From positions 870,044 to 934,043 of the forward strand of contig NW_015440951.1 in assembly GCF_000150705.2 (NCBI RefSeq): DNA of 64,000 bases. The letters run 5' to 3'. This DNA comes from Paracoccidioides lutzii Pb01 (taxonomy: Eukaryota; Ascomycota; Eurotiomycetes; Onygenales; Ajellomycetaceae). Positions 44,897 to 57,136 of this stretch are shown one piece after another; within the stretch, counting starts at the first letter, position 1, and every line of letters starts with the position of its first letter. The notes under the pieces are model-generated. The model had not been told where the DNA came from, did no database searches, and saw only the letters and a list, made by a program, of their open reading frames with translations. The translations under genes and the position numbers were made by a program.

Positions 44897-45838
44897 GCTA
44901 GCAACGAAATCAATCAGGTTAGAGCCTGGGAGGTAGAGGATGAACAGAGAAGCAGGAGCAGTCTCTTGTTATCTGTGAGCAAGCCGCAGGGGCTGTAGAA
45001 CAGTCCCGGGGCTTTGTCGTAAGCAGGCGTGGACCTTGGTTGGAAGTGGCTTGTCGTTCACCGGGAAGAGGAAAGTGAAGCGGGACCCGTCGATATGAAA
45101 ATTAATGAATGAATGTGCAGCGAAGCCCGAGAAATAGATCCTGCAATGCAAGTGAGACCGGAAGTGGGATGTTGGTGGCGAGAGAGCAGATGAGACCGGA
45201 AGTGAGATGGTTGATAACCCAGGGGTGTTGAGAGTTGCGGTAACACGGTGCGCCAGCCCGCGAACTTTTAGCTATTTTGGGACTGGCGGTGATGCTGTTC
45301 TCGAGACGGGCGGTGAGAACAGGCAATGACGATATTGCCGCACAGCCACAGCTTCTGCGGGAGTTATGTGGAGTAACGTGGAGTATGAATACAGATGTTG
45401 AGGTGCTCTCAAGCGCTGTGGGACCAAACTACAGAGTTCATACAGAAGGTGGACAGGTGTGTATTGTATGAATTGGGTTTTCTTGAGAGCTGTGATGATG
45501 TCCTCTTGCTTGGTGTCTGCTTGGAGGGGAAATATTTAGTTAACTACTTATCTCATCTCCTTGGGTTGACATTGTCGACAACAGCCTGTTTACCCTCCAT
45601 GGGACTCGACCTCCAATCAACTATAACCAATCATATAGTTATTTTAGTTCAAGAATTCACCCTTAGACACTTCCCATATTGTATTCCTACTGCATATTGA
45701 GCATCTAAATTCCCCTCATCCAACAATGCGCCTGACACTGTTCCATTCTGAAACTACCCCCCGGCCCTAACTAGCACCTCCAGCAGTCGATGCTCAACAC
45801 ATACAGCACAATCCAACCCAAAGCCAGATGATGAAACA
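44897..45838. promoter_or_regulatory. Divergent intergenic region between YPT7 and ATG16
   Basis: Both genes start outward from this 0.94-kb segment, so it should contain both promoters. A TAGTTAACTA motif is at 45536-45545. Two genes of vacuolar traffic and autophagy sharing a promoter could be co-regulated, but this is inference. Confidence 0.55.
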
Positions 45839-46754
45839 ATGTCCAACTGGCGAGAAGAATACTTCTTAGCTCTAGGAGTCAGAGATGCACGCGAGCAAGC
45901 AAATGCAGCTGTATATGATGCCTGTATGTGTGCACTGTCACCTTCCCCGCCCGCAAAGAGCAGACATCACCATCTAAAACCCATCATCCCCTATAGGTGA
46001 CAATCCTCATTAACGTATGCTGAAAATATGCAGATACCCGCCTAGCAGATCGTACTAGCAGTCTGCATACCGACACTCCCGCCCCCGGGGTTCCTCCATC
46101 TGCCTCCCACACAACCGGCTCCCCAGCAGCCAACAGAAAGCCTACCCCTCCATCCAAAACCCAACTTGGAACAAACACACCCTTGCACTATGATCAACTA
46201 CCTGCCGCGGTACGACAAGATCTTGCTGAAGCTCAACGCTCGCGCACAGAGTTGCTAGATAAACTTTCCAGGGCCACCACGGAGCTGGAGAAGTTGAAGA
46301 AGAAAACGAGGGCGGACACACGGAGGATTGAGATGTTGGTTGGGGAGAGGGCGCAGTTGATGACCAGGGTTAAAGATCGGGATGAGGAGTTGAGGGGGAA
46401 GGCGAAGCTGTTGGATGTACGTGTGCATTTCCTTTTTCCTTTTTCTTTTTTTCTTTTTTTCTTTTTCTTTTTTTTTTTTTCTTTTGTTGTTGTATTTTTA
46501 CTCCTACCGTTGCTACCAATTTCATGTTTTGGCTTTGGTAGCTCTTGAAAGGGGGAGTGATGTATGCTTTACGTATATACTGACAGCCCTTTTAGAATCT
46601 ACAATCTGAGCTCGTATCGCTGAATTTGCAGTTTAATATGGCGGAGGAACGGTCGAAGAAGTTAGAGACGGAGAATAAGGAATTGGTTGATAGATGGATG
46701 GCGAGAATGGGACAAGAGGCGGAGGCTATGAATAAGGCGTCAAAATATTCTTGA
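45839..46754 (+). CDS. ATG16: Autophagy protein Atg16
   Basis: Three exons: 45839..45923, 46034..46416, 46596..46754; 627 nt, 208 aa, phases consistent. The first 30 residues form the Atg5-binding helix (NWREEYFLALGVRDAREQANAA), followed by a Pro/Thr-rich linker (residues of about 45-85) and a long coiled coil (about 95-205) with heptad Leu such as ELLDKLSRATTELEKL and NLQSELVSLNLQF. The protein ends soon after the coiled coil, as in fungal Atg16, which lack WD repeats. Atg16 dimers bind Atg12-Atg5 and target the E3-like complex that lipidates Atg8 at the pre-autophagosomal membrane. Intron 2 contains an extreme T-rich tract. Confidence 0.92.
46428..46494 (+). repeat. T-rich tract in ATG16 intron 2
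   Basis: About 65 bp almost entirely T with occasional C, placed just after the donor at 46417 rather than next to the acceptor. Unusually long and pyrimidine-biased for introns in this window. Confidence 0.8.
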
Positions 46755-47612
46755 TATGCCTGTTCTTGGGTCCTGTTGGATACGTTGCAATACACATCTC
46801 ACATCAACAAATGAGGAAAACGAGAATTGGAGCTGGTTATGGAATAATTACATGCAGTGCATGGCGAGAGGTATTGCACTCCGCATGGCCCTCACAACGA
46901 ACTGAAACGAAATGATGGGGTGGATGATGGTATTACATGCCAATTTTTTTTCTTTCTTTTTATCGTTATTGTTGTTATTGTTTTCATCCGGAGGTGTTTA
47001 TACCAGGAATATTTGATTTAGGCATGCACTGCTGGCGCATCATTGGTATATAAATCGGGGAACCGATATTCACTTGGATTCGTGGTATAGGGATTTTCTA
47101 TATTTCAAAACAAAGGAAGCAATCAAAAAGTTCATGAAGTCTTGCATCGCACTCGAGAGGATATCATGTCAAGCAAAAATACCTACTCCATCCCACACCT
47201 CCTCCAGCGCGAAGACTTCCCTGTCATTTCAAAGACACCAAATATATACCAAGAGGAAACCAAAAAAGGAGGGCAATAACCAAGGAGGAGGGAAGGGCCA
47301 AGAAGAAAAGTAAAAATAGAAAAAGAAATGAAAATAAAAGGGGGGAAATAAAGCCGGAAAAGGTATCATGTAATCAGAAAACAGAGAAACCAAGACACGA
47401 CAACATCGAATCGCACCATCGACTTATCCCTCCAGCAACTAATCTAATCCGATGCAAAAGAGAAGAAAAATAAATAAAACGCCCGGGATGCAGAAATTCC
47501 AAGCAGGCCAATTCCACTCTCAATTCTCCCCATCCATGAAAGCATTGGCTAGCTTCTAAAAGAGCGCTACATGCGCCATCCAGGTCATAAATGGTATCAA
47601 ATCAACCATCAT
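46755..47612. other. Convergent intergenic region
   Basis: 3' flanks of ATG16 (plus) and DOT1 (minus). A-rich on the plus strand near 47.3 kb. No gene seen. Confidence 0.6.
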
Positions 47613-49298
47613 TCAATGATTCTCCACAAATGCCTTAAGCCTCGAACTATCTTTGGTCGCAATAAAATACGTACCCCCTGCATTCGTCCAACTAACACTA
47701 TCCGACCAGTAATTCTTCTGCTGAACCGACAACAGATTAATCGGCGAATTCAAATTGCGCGCCTGAATCCGATGGCCCGCAGGAACAAACGACTTCAACG
47801 ACACAATCTGACAGCCCTCCTTCATGTAGAGAAAGTGATTGATGATCTCGTTATTCAGCTGCGGCGTGAAAGCCTGGTTATTGATAAGCACCACATCAGT
47901 TCTATGCAGGGTCTCGATGATGCTTTCCTGCGTCAGGAAAGAGCCGCGGATCAGCCGGACGGCGCCAACAGCAAGACCCCAGAGCCGACAGCGCGCTTCA
48001 AATTCCCGCGCCTGCATCTCCGCCACGTCGCAGGCATTCTGCATAACTTCACACCCCCAGCTCTCACAGCCAATTTCCAACGCGGCTTGTAATACGACGT
48101 TACCAACCCCGGAACCTAGGTCGACAAATACCTGGCTGGACTTTAGCTTGGTCTGCTTGAAGATGTCGGAGATGAAGCGGGGTAGGAGTTCGCCGTAGAC
48201 GTTATCTGTGCCGTTCTCGTATTGGCGGAGGGATTCTACGCGGGGGGAGACCGTGCGGGCGTAGGTTTGGGTCAGGATTCGTTCGACTAGGGGGAGGGGT
48301 ATTGTATGGGTTTTATCGAGGTGTTTGGCGATGGAGCCGTTGGTTCGGAGGAAGTTGATGGTTTCGTTGTACTCGTCGATTGCTTCTTTGAACTCTGTTT
48401 CGGAGGCATGGGCTAAGGCTCGCCTGAAGCGGCGGTTGATGCCCGTGGTCTCGTTGGTGAAAAGATGGATATATTCTTCTGCTATGTAGTTTTGTGATAC
48501 GATGTCGACTACATGGACTATGTCGTCCAAGGGTTTAAACCCGTCTTTTCCTCGGGGTACGACGAGTTGGTATCTAGATTAAAAGCAACGGTTAAAGATA
48601 GCTCATTAGCAAACGAATAGGAATAAAGCTGGTTCAGTCCCCCCGCCAGCTGAAATATAACTCACTCTTCACCCTGAGATGTGCCAGGATATTGCAATCG
48701 AATCGTAACAGGCCCTGCTGCTGAAGCTACTGCCTCAGTGACGGTGTCACCATCAAAGGCACGCTTGAGCCGGTCCCCGTTTATCCACGGAGGTGATGTT
48801 AGCCGCATGCACGAATTCAATCATCTCCTTCTTCCCATCTTCCGAAAACGCAACCGTCGACCGAATCCGACGTTGCAGATCCGGCTCCGCACTGATACTG
48901 AATTTAGCCCGCTTGCGAATCTCAAACGAAGAAACGTCATCGTCATCGCTCTCGTCACTGCTGGTCAACAGCTTCTGTATAGGCAGTGGTCTCTTTCGGC
49001 CTCTCGATTTTGTGCTCAAACGAGATGTGGAATCTTGGCGGCGGGATGGGGTGGGATCACTAGCGACAGAAGTTGCGCGGACGGAATTCGGCGGGAGCTT
49101 AATGCTGGCTGGGAGCGCACGATCGGGATGGCGGCGAGGATTAGGCTGAGAGGTCGACTTCGACGTTGGTCGATCTGATGCGGCGGACGAAGTTCGGAGA
49201 GGGGAGGATTTTGTTGTCGTTTCGACTTTTCGAATCTGGGTCTGTTTGGGTTGGATAGCTATGCTTCCCCTCTGCTGGAGATGGTCGAAAAAACCCAT
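47613..49298 (-). CDS. DOT1: Histone H3-K79 methyltransferase Dot1, with an apparent 1-nt frameshift
   Basis: Two exons, 49298..48666 and 48573..47613, give about 530 aa if one extra base near 48779 is discounted. The N-terminal 150 residues are basic and Ser-rich, as expected for nucleosome binding, with RKRAKFSIS. The catalytic domain is intact: ETEFKEAIDEYNETINFLR, the D1 loop region TDNVYGELLP, AdoMet motif VFVDLGSGVGNVVLQAALEIGC, ESWGCEVM and the lysine-channel motif NNQAF. The frame of exon 1 runs to HAANITSVDK and then meets a stop, while the +1 frame continues GDRLKRAFDGDTV and LQYPGTSQGEE straight into a canonical intron. Dot1 mono-, di- and trimethylates H3K79 without a SET domain and contributes to silencing and checkpoint function. 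See the finding on the frameshift. Confidence 0.9.
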
Positions 49299-50524
49299 GC
49301 CCTCGGTTATTATTACTATTATTTTTATTATTTTTATTATTTTTGAATGGATCGACTTATAAATCTGGTTTCTGGTTTCTGTTTTCTTTATCTTTTTCTT
49401 TTCTTTTTTTCTTTTTTTTTTTTTTTTTGGATTTTGCGGGTTAGAACGAGCGGTAGTATAGATAGGAGTCTAACCAAATGTAATGTGACGCTTTTGGAGA
49501 AATGATAATACAATGTGCTAAAGAAGGAGAAATGGCTAAATGGCGAGGGAATGTATGATATCTATAAAAATGCTACTCGTGGTCTCCGTTGGAGATGGAC
49601 CTTGCAAGAAAACGGCTATTGATGCATATCACGGAGCGCCGAGAAAATGAAAGCCTTAGGAAGCCGGGGCAGCCGGGGCAACGGGATTGATTAATCAGCA
49701 AACTATGGGCGTGGGACGAAATCCAGTTGTATGTGTATGGTAACTGCGGAAACCTCGTATAATTTCGATCGGAACTGTACAAAAATCTTGATCAAGAAAT
49801 CAAAATACCAAGAAGCAATTCTCCACCAGAAAGACCTTCTCCATATTTTAATACGAGACTGAAGTTGAGCTTCTGGGCTTTCACTGACAACCCAACTTGA
49901 AATACAGATACACAAGAACAACCCAAGTAAAAAGTAATAATACCAAGTATTGCAATAAGGGTTTGTCCACTAACCAAGAAAGCAAAACGGTACACAACCC
50001 ATCATGTTGTAGAACAAATTAGAATGAGTAATGATGATAAAAGATACAGAGCGAAAGGACAAGAAGGGTATCAATTTCCAATAAAAATGGTGGGAGGAAG
50101 AGATGTATTAACCAGTCAAAAAGCAGATGTAGAAGTCAACAAGAAAACTTGCCAGCCTGAGACAGAAGAGCTCCCTAACACAAACAAGTACAGATTGCCT
50201 GAGTGTTTTAATATATATAGATGAAATGGGTTTGGAATTAGAATAAGTAGTGATATGCTGTGTTTCAACAATGACCCAGCAGTTCAGCAACAATAGAAAG
50301 AATGGGAAAGCTGATAAGAGTGTGAGAGACACAAATCCTTCAAACCAACACTATATACCTGAGATATGGGATTTTTAACAGGTGGTAATTGTGAATAAGA
50401 CACACTGTTGAAGCAGCTGATGAACGAAGGAGATATTATGAGTAGTAAGTGCGGATGTAGCTTAACCAGTAAAAGGGAGGGGGAAAAAATAAAAGAGCAG
50501 TATGCAAATTTATGACGTGAGGTT
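49299..50524. other. Intergenic, DOT1 promoter side
   Basis: 5' flank of DOT1 and 3' flank of the PH-domain gene (both minus strand). Contains (TTATTA)n and a poly-T tract between 49309 and 49428. Short open frames only. Confidence 0.6.
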
Positions 50525-51826
50525 TCAAGATGAAGAAGGCCCAGCAATAGCAGGGCCAGCTGTATATTTTGACGTGCTACCTTGGCGCTTAGCCAGTAAG
50601 CTTTTGAGCGCACCAAGCCATTTGGCCAGGGCTTCTTCATCTGGCGCGCAGAAACGATAGGTCTTATCTTCCGCAATAATCTGGAGACAAAAGTTCTTAG
50701 ATCGAGAAATAGGATCAATTTCCGCAGCGTTGATGACCTGTTCCATCGATATGATTTTCACAGCGGCGTACTCCTGTTCATCCTTGTAGAAAAATATATT
50801 TGTCGGTCGAAGGACAACCCAGAGCTTCTTCCACTGCCGGACTCCCTTTTCGCTTTTGAGACAGAGGAGGTAGCCATGGCATATCACGCGTTCCAGGTTC
50901 AAGTTATTAAGTACTCCATCACCCAGCTGGCTTGTGTTCCGTGGCAGCGACGGAGAACGGTCTAAGGGCGCAGAGGGGGATTGGGACGTCCGATCGTGTC
51001 GGGGTAAGGAAACTGTGGAGCGGTGTGGAGCGGTGCTCGCAATGGCATCAGAGAAGTCTGAACAGGATGCTACTTCGTTCCCGGAGTAGTCTTGCGAGTG
51101 CGAAGGCTTCCGTGCCTGCCGATTGCCGGAACGGAGGGATGGGATGTCATGTTGGCTAGATGTCGCTCTATGACCATCGCATTCAGTTTCACTCGCGCTA
51201 TCAACCGCTTCTCCTCTTTTCCTGGTTTCAGCCACGTCGTATCCCTTAAGTGAGTCTGCATCATCCGAGCAGCTTTCGTTGCGTATGCACTCAACCCAGC
51301 TCTCTGCATCACTCTCGGATAGAGCTTGAAATCGGTGATTCTTGGATGGGGAAAAGATGCCAAACACATGTTGACGTTTTGACTTTGTAGCCTTCACTAA
51401 GGCAACCGCCGTCACGTCGGACAGGTCGATCGACAGTTGAAGTTCAGCTTCTTCTGAATCTTTATAGAGTGAAAGAAGGTTGGGTCGTAGCACCAGATAT
51501 CCAGGTTTCCACGATGCTTTGAATGCCTGCAGAATAGTTGTACTATTATTAGCTTCTTCCCCCCCTTCCCCCCCCCACCCCCACACCCACGAAGTTGTTG
51601 TCATGGATCAAAATAGAAACGGGAAACAAACATGTTTGTTCTTTGATCGCCTCATCACCCTCCCTCTTTTTAAGACCTGATCAAACGCAAAACTTCCATT
51701 ATCAGTGACTGGGGAGAAGGTATCCAGATTCAGATGCCCTTTGCGAGCGGGGACGGGATTTGGTGGTTGAGCTTCCCTCGACACGCGGGTTGAGCCCACA
51801 ATATCACTGTCGATCCGTAACATCAT
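50525..51826 (-). CDS. Tandem pleckstrin-homology (PH) domain protein
   Basis: Two exons, 51826..51632 and 51526..50525; 1197 nt, 398 aa. Two adjacent ATGs (51826, 51823) are possible starts; the frame is open to 51958. PH domain 1 (about residues 55-150) starts FDQVLKRGRVMRRSKN, is split by the intron, and continues SWKPGYLVLRPNLLSLY with the C-terminal helix Trp in DAESWVECIRNE. A Ser-rich linker of about 120 residues follows. PH domain 2 (about residues 290-385) has CHGYLLCLKSEKGVRQWKKLWVVLRPTNIFFYKDE and the helix DEEALAKWLGALKSLL. The layout resembles fungal Opy1-type and animal TAPP-type double-PH proteins that bind phosphoinositides at the plasma membrane; which lipid it binds cannot be told from sequence alone. 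Confidence 0.85.
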
Positions 51827-54024
51827 AAAAAGTATAGAAAGACAAAACAAAAGAAAATGGTGACTATTGAAATGAGTTTTCTGGACGGTAGCTAGGTTTG
51901 GAGAGGAGTTAAATGGAGGGGGTCCAGTTGCGTGGAATAGAGGGTCACAACGGGGCAAATTATTATTTTTTTTATTTTTTTAATTTTTTTAATTTTTTAT
52001 TTATTTTTTTTTTTTATAAAAAAAAATGGTGGTGGCGATCGAATATCAATTGCGATTGTGTATTGGCCAAGAGTAGGGCAAAGCCGGCACTTTAAGAGGC
52101 GAAAAGATGAAGAGGATGCCAGAGTCATTATTCTGTTGACAGAGATCAAGGTGGACATTAACATTGTTGTTTTGTCGCAGGTGAGCTGATCAGGAAAAAA
52201 GAGGCATAAACTTTAGTTGGTGAGTAGGCGGGCTTGGCGCTACAGAGGCTCCCCCCCCTTTTCTTATACCAGGCCTGGCCTGTATTCAGATGGTACAAGG
52301 GAAATGGAGGGAAAAAGAATAAAGAAAGACAAAACAAAAGGAGCTGAAAAGGAGATGGGCTGTTTGTGACATACTACCAAATGGAGTATTTTTTAACATT
52401 TGAGAGCCATTCGAACTAAACTCTTGTTCTCTTTTTAGCTCTGAGATACCGATGGTAAAATTGGCCTTGCTGATGTGCTGTAGCGAATGGAATAACATTA
52501 CGGTATACCTAACTGCTGATTAAAACGTATGTGTGTATAAAATGAGCTTGACATTACAGAGTCAACATCAGCATAACCCAGCTCACAAACTTCGTGGCAC
52601 ATAGGTTGATAAGATATTATTCTGTAAGTTTAAACGGCATCTGGGGTCTCCCATGTAGGACAGTGAAATAACAGGGGTTCTTCCTTAAATATCTATCAGT
52701 GGCATGTTGCGGACCTTACTTTATTCCATCAATGGATATTTTGTATCATTGTGCACACAGCCAGGAATCAGATGGATGCATGCTCCATTTATAGTAATCT
52801 CTGGATCCCATAGAGCCGGAGCTGAGGAACGGAGCTTTTCATATTGCAATAGGCTGGGCAGCTGGGGTAATGGAGAGATAAAAATTGGCCAAGAAGGCCA
52901 GATAATACTCATCAGGAGATGGCATTGTATGGAGACAGAGAGCTACTGATATCAATACTGTTGGAATTACTGATAAAAAATGTTTGCAGAAGCTATTGAT
53001 AGACATAAAGACGGAGTGTTACAGAAATCGTTACGCGTTGCAGCAGCACATGATGTAATCATAATACAAAAATACGTATCCATGAGAATGGTACGAACGA
53101 CACAAGTGCGGACTCGTGTTAATTTAGGTATTGTACTGTTCTGTATATGGTACAGTGATACATCAGAGAACTTTTGCAGTTCAAGAACAAGTCAATGATG
53201 CCATAAGGCCGCGCCAAGCCCTGTAGAACGTCTCCCTGGCATTCTTTAATTTTACATCAAATACGGAGTCCTCGGTATGGTATTGGGTATTTGAGACCAA
53301 GAGACTTATCTCCAGAGTAGACAGAGACTGACCTGACAGCATGAAACTCTATGGATACCTAGGTAGCTTTAGCTGGATGTATGGAATACCCCGTAGACCT
53401 GTCTACAAATTTTCTGTAACCAAGGGCATATGCATACCATGGTGGTTGCAATGCTTCCGAGTCCATCCTCTGTTTTTAGTTAGTGCAGTCTTGGCGGTAT
53501 CTCCCTTCCTCCCGTCAAAACGTCTGGTTTCGAGCCCTCAAACCAACTCAACTCAACTTCTCATCGTCTCTTGCAACACCCTGGCACCCATAGAGTCCTC
53601 CTCTCTGCTGACAAACCTCCAAACCTCCCACTCTCTCATGATCACCGGTAAGCTCATTTTAAGCTGTATCGTGTTAAATGGTTGTTCCATTGAGTGAGAT
53701 TCCTGTGCACGCCTGACCACACACGCCGCGTTCAACGGAGTCAGCAATCTGCTTACATAGGGGACTTTTTCTTTTCCCAGTCGCTCGTTTCCATCCAAGT
53801 TACCTCGCTTTTCACCTTTCCCTCCCTTTGGCTGCGGCTTGTTGAAAAATTCAGGGCCTACGAATCCCCATACTGTGAATTAATCGTGGTGGTGGGTGTG
53901 TTTTCTTCGCTTCTGTGAGGCTGGCTTCTTGGGGCCGTCCAGGAGGTCAAATAAAACCATCCGACCTCCTTTATCCTCCTCTCCATCCTACCCCCGAATT
54001 TTCTCGATCTCCCAATCCGCGCCC
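51827..54024. other. Divergent intergenic region with A/T low-complexity tract
   Basis: Promoters of the PH-domain gene (minus) and the mannosyltransferase gene (plus) lie here. At 51961-52026 a T-rich stretch with interspersed A runs into an A run. Between 52.1 and 53.9 kb no open frame has family features. A B-box-like CTGGTTTCGAGCCC sits at 53524-53537 without a tRNA fold. Confidence 0.55.
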
Positions 54025-55837
54025 ATGGAGTTTGTACAACGTCTCACAAAGCGAGTGCCATACTTGCCGGAGGCGCCTTTCGACCATGTGTCGAACGAAA
54101 AGAGCGCCATATTAATTCCAAGATTCGCCTTTTTCAAACGACGAATACGACTGCGAAGAAACTCCACCATTTCAATTCCACTGGGATTCGTTTTGCTATT
54201 CCCTTGTATTGTAATAATACTCATTGTTCTTCTCATTGTTACTCACCCTTCTTCTCCGGGTCGTATTTTGGTGCCAGCTGGGACACCTCCATCTATCAGG
54301 TTTGTCTTAATAATTTATATCCTTTATTTTTTCAAGGCCAACACATTCGTAGGATTTCTGTCGCAGATGCTAATCGCCATCACCTCTCTACAGAAAAATT
54401 AGCGAAAAACATGACAAAGTGTTCGCTACCGGTTGTCTTGAAATGGACACCAGCACTCCAAGAGCAAATGCAGCTTTCGTCGTCTTAGCAAGAAACAGGG
54501 AACTGGAAGGTGTCATTCAATCCATCAAATCTATCGAACGGCATTTCAACCGATTCTATAACTATCCGTACGTCTTTCTTAATGACGGAGATTTCGACCA
54601 GACCTTCAAGGACACTGTCTCCAACTATACCAGTGCCCCCTCAGAGTTTGGTAAAATCGATCCTTCTATGTGGGGATTTCCCGATTGGGTCGACCCCGAA
54701 GTGGCTAGGGAAGGAATTAGGAAGCAAGGAGATGCTGCTATCATGTATGGTGGTATGGAGAGTTACCACCATATGTGTCGATTTTACTCCGGGTGAGCAT
54801 CAAATACTACTTCACTGCCCTTTATTGAAGTTTCTGGGTCCTAATACGACTGTCAGGTTCTTTTACAAGCACGAATTGCTCATGAAGTATGAGTGGTACT
54901 GGCGTCTGGAACCAGATATCAAATATTTCTGCGACATCACCTAGTACGTACTGCTCCTCAATACTCCTCCCTTAATCCATAACTGTTATTAACGTGCATA
55001 TCAGTGATCCATTCCTAAAAATGATTGAGCACAATAAAACCTACGGGTTTACAATTGCCGTCAAGGAGCTCAGAGAGACTGTTCCAAATATCTTCCGCTA
55101 TGCGTCAGCCTACAAGAGAACCAACAATATCACCTCGCAAGGTCTCTGGGAGATGTTCCTAGAAGATCCCCCAGAACCGAAAGAGACTGTCAAAGACACC
55201 GCTAACGAAGCGCCATTGCCAGATGAGATATTGCAAACTCAACCGGGTGACAAAGGCATTAAAGACATCGACCCAGAGGCTATGGAGGGAGAGAAATATA
55301 ACATGTGCCATTTCTGGAGCAACTTTGAAATCGCTCGACTCGACTGGTTCCGAAGCAAGGAGTATGAGGACTTTTTTACCATGATGGACAGAAGTGGCGG
55401 TTTCTGGATGGAACGAGTATGCTTAACACACTTAACCCCTCACTTATATTTTTGATTACAAGTTGCCAACTGTAGACTGACACCCGTATTTTCAGTGGGG
55501 TGACGCACCCATCCATTCCCTTGCGGCCGGTATCCTTCTGGCGCCCAAAGATATCCATTACTTCCGCGATTTCGGATATCGGCATACCACCATCCAGCAT
55601 TGCCCAGCTAATGCCCCTGCCCGTCAACGGGATCGAATTCCTTTTCTTGAAATGACCACTGAAGATGAGAAGAAGCGCCAGGAGGAAGATGAATATTGGG
55701 ATGTACCGGATACGCCGAAAGAAAACGGAGTTGGGTGCCGATGCAGGTGTGATACGGATATTGTGGACGTGGAAGGCAAACAAGGAAGTTGTCTGGCGGA
55801 ATGGGTCGAAGTTGCTGGAGGCTGGGCTTCACCCTGA
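54025..55837 (+). CDS. Golgi alpha-1,2-mannosyltransferase of the Ktr/Kre2 family (GT15)
   Basis: Five exons: 54025..54299, 54394..54792, 54857..54943, 55005..55416, 55496..55837; 1515 nt, 504 aa, phases consistent. A type II topology is clear: a basic 50-residue cytosolic head, a membrane anchor at about residues 54-75 (GFVLLFPCIVIILIVLLIV), then a lumenal catalytic domain. GT15 hallmarks are RANAAFVVLARNREL, YPYVFLNDGDF, YGGMESYHHMCRFYSG, YEWYWRLEPDIKYFCDI, the nucleophile region MCHFWSNFEIARLDWFRS and RWGDAPIHSLAAGILL. An acidic insertion (about residues 290-335, DPPEPKET to PEAMEGEK) lies before the MCHFWSN motif. The C-terminus carries a CRCRCD cluster. It would add mannose to N- or O-glycans from GDP-mannose. 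Ktr4-like is my best guess among the paralogues. Confidence 0.92.
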
Positions 55838-56874
55838 AACGATATATACGAAAACGGCCTTCTCCCTTTTATTATAATTGTTGGGAACCCTCGTTCGACT
55901 TCTCTCGTTCCTTGTTGCTGGCCAGACACAGACGGACCAGTTCCTTCATCTCCAATATGCGAGCATCCCTTGGTCACAATCTTCGGTGTTAAGAAATCAT
56001 TCCCTTGCATGGGCTTTTCGACTATTACGGGAAAAGGCGTTGTTTTCTTCTTCCTCTTGTGTTCATCTTTTTTCATGCGATTCCTTGACGGTGTCTTTTG
56101 TTTTTGTCTTAAAATCCTTTCTGCAACAACTCAACAGTGTCGCATCTTCCACAAACTTCTTTTTTGGTGTGTCACTTGCCTGCCTTACCGGAACATTTCA
56201 AGTTGGATGCGTATCGCCATATGTCAACTTCATGCCTGCCTGCCAGTCTGCAACCTTCATTCATTTTTTTTTTTTTTTTATTTTGGACGCAAGGAGTGCT
56301 TCTTTCTCCCTCTACCCAGTCCACAGTGACCCAATCAGAACAAAGAAAAGAAACCAAGGTCACCATTGAGTGCTATCATATACTATTTACCACCTGCTCG
56401 ACCACGTATGTCAAACCCCAGCTACCTAAAGCCTTACCATCAATTGGGCTCGATCTTTGTATGCAACGTGTCCTGGTCAGGACTTGACTCTATACGTACA
56501 GCCAGTGCCGGTCTCAAAGCTACGTCTTCCGCGCCAAATTTGGGACACAAAACAGGGGCCAATCGGCACAAAATACTAGGTAGTGCAAATTCCCCACACG
56601 AACCCCTTGGTACTGTTAAAGTTGGTGCAGACAATGAATGACGACTGTCCCAAATGTAAGGGGCTAGACTGGAAGCTAGGCTGGATGCAACATTGACATC
56701 ATCTTCCTTTCTTAAAAGGCAGAAATGTTAGCACACACAGGCACCAAACATTATCTATTTCATCACTTCACCTTTTGTGTTTTAGCTTTGGAAGTTTTGG
56801 TTCTTCGTAAACCCCCTTTTTTTATATTTGCATTTTACTTTTTGTTCACGCACCTTCTCCGTGGTATGTCCTTT

Positions 56875-56896
56875 CCCCCCCCCCCCCCCCCCCCCC
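56875..56896 (+). repeat. poly-C tract (22 C)
   Basis: Uninterrupted C run in intergenic DNA. Similar tracts occur at 57137, 62566 and 63737, showing a recurrent homopolymer feature. Confidence 0.9.
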
Positions 56897-57109
56897 ATTT
56901 CTGCTGAAGATGATTTTTTCACCCCTCCATGTATTTTTTTTCAAGAGCAAAAATACGATTATCGCCCGGAGAGCCCTCGATAAAGACTCCCAAGAACGGG
57001 AGATAGGATCGAGCACCTGGGATGCGCTGAGGCCTCCATGTTGTGAGGCCCCCGGTCGAGAGAGATAGCCTGAGCCGAGAGAAGAGACGGCGAGTCGATA
57101 TGCGAGGGG

Positions 57110-57136
57110 NNNNNNNNNNNNNNNNNNNNNNNNNNN
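57110..57136. other. Assembly gap (27 N) between G and C homopolymers
   Basis: The left edge ends in GGGG and the right edge begins with 20 C residues. The gap is therefore probably caused by homopolymer or hairpin sequence rather than missing gene content, but its true length is unknown. Confidence 0.95.

Noticed and set aside
48681..49178. Plus-strand 165-residue frame opposite DOT1 exon 1
   Set aside because: Arg-rich antisense of the basic Dot1 N-terminus; no independent evidence.
53341..53697. Plus-strand 118-residue frame before the mannosyltransferase
   Set aside because: No start context, no family features and no phase-compatible splice into the mannosyltransferase exons.
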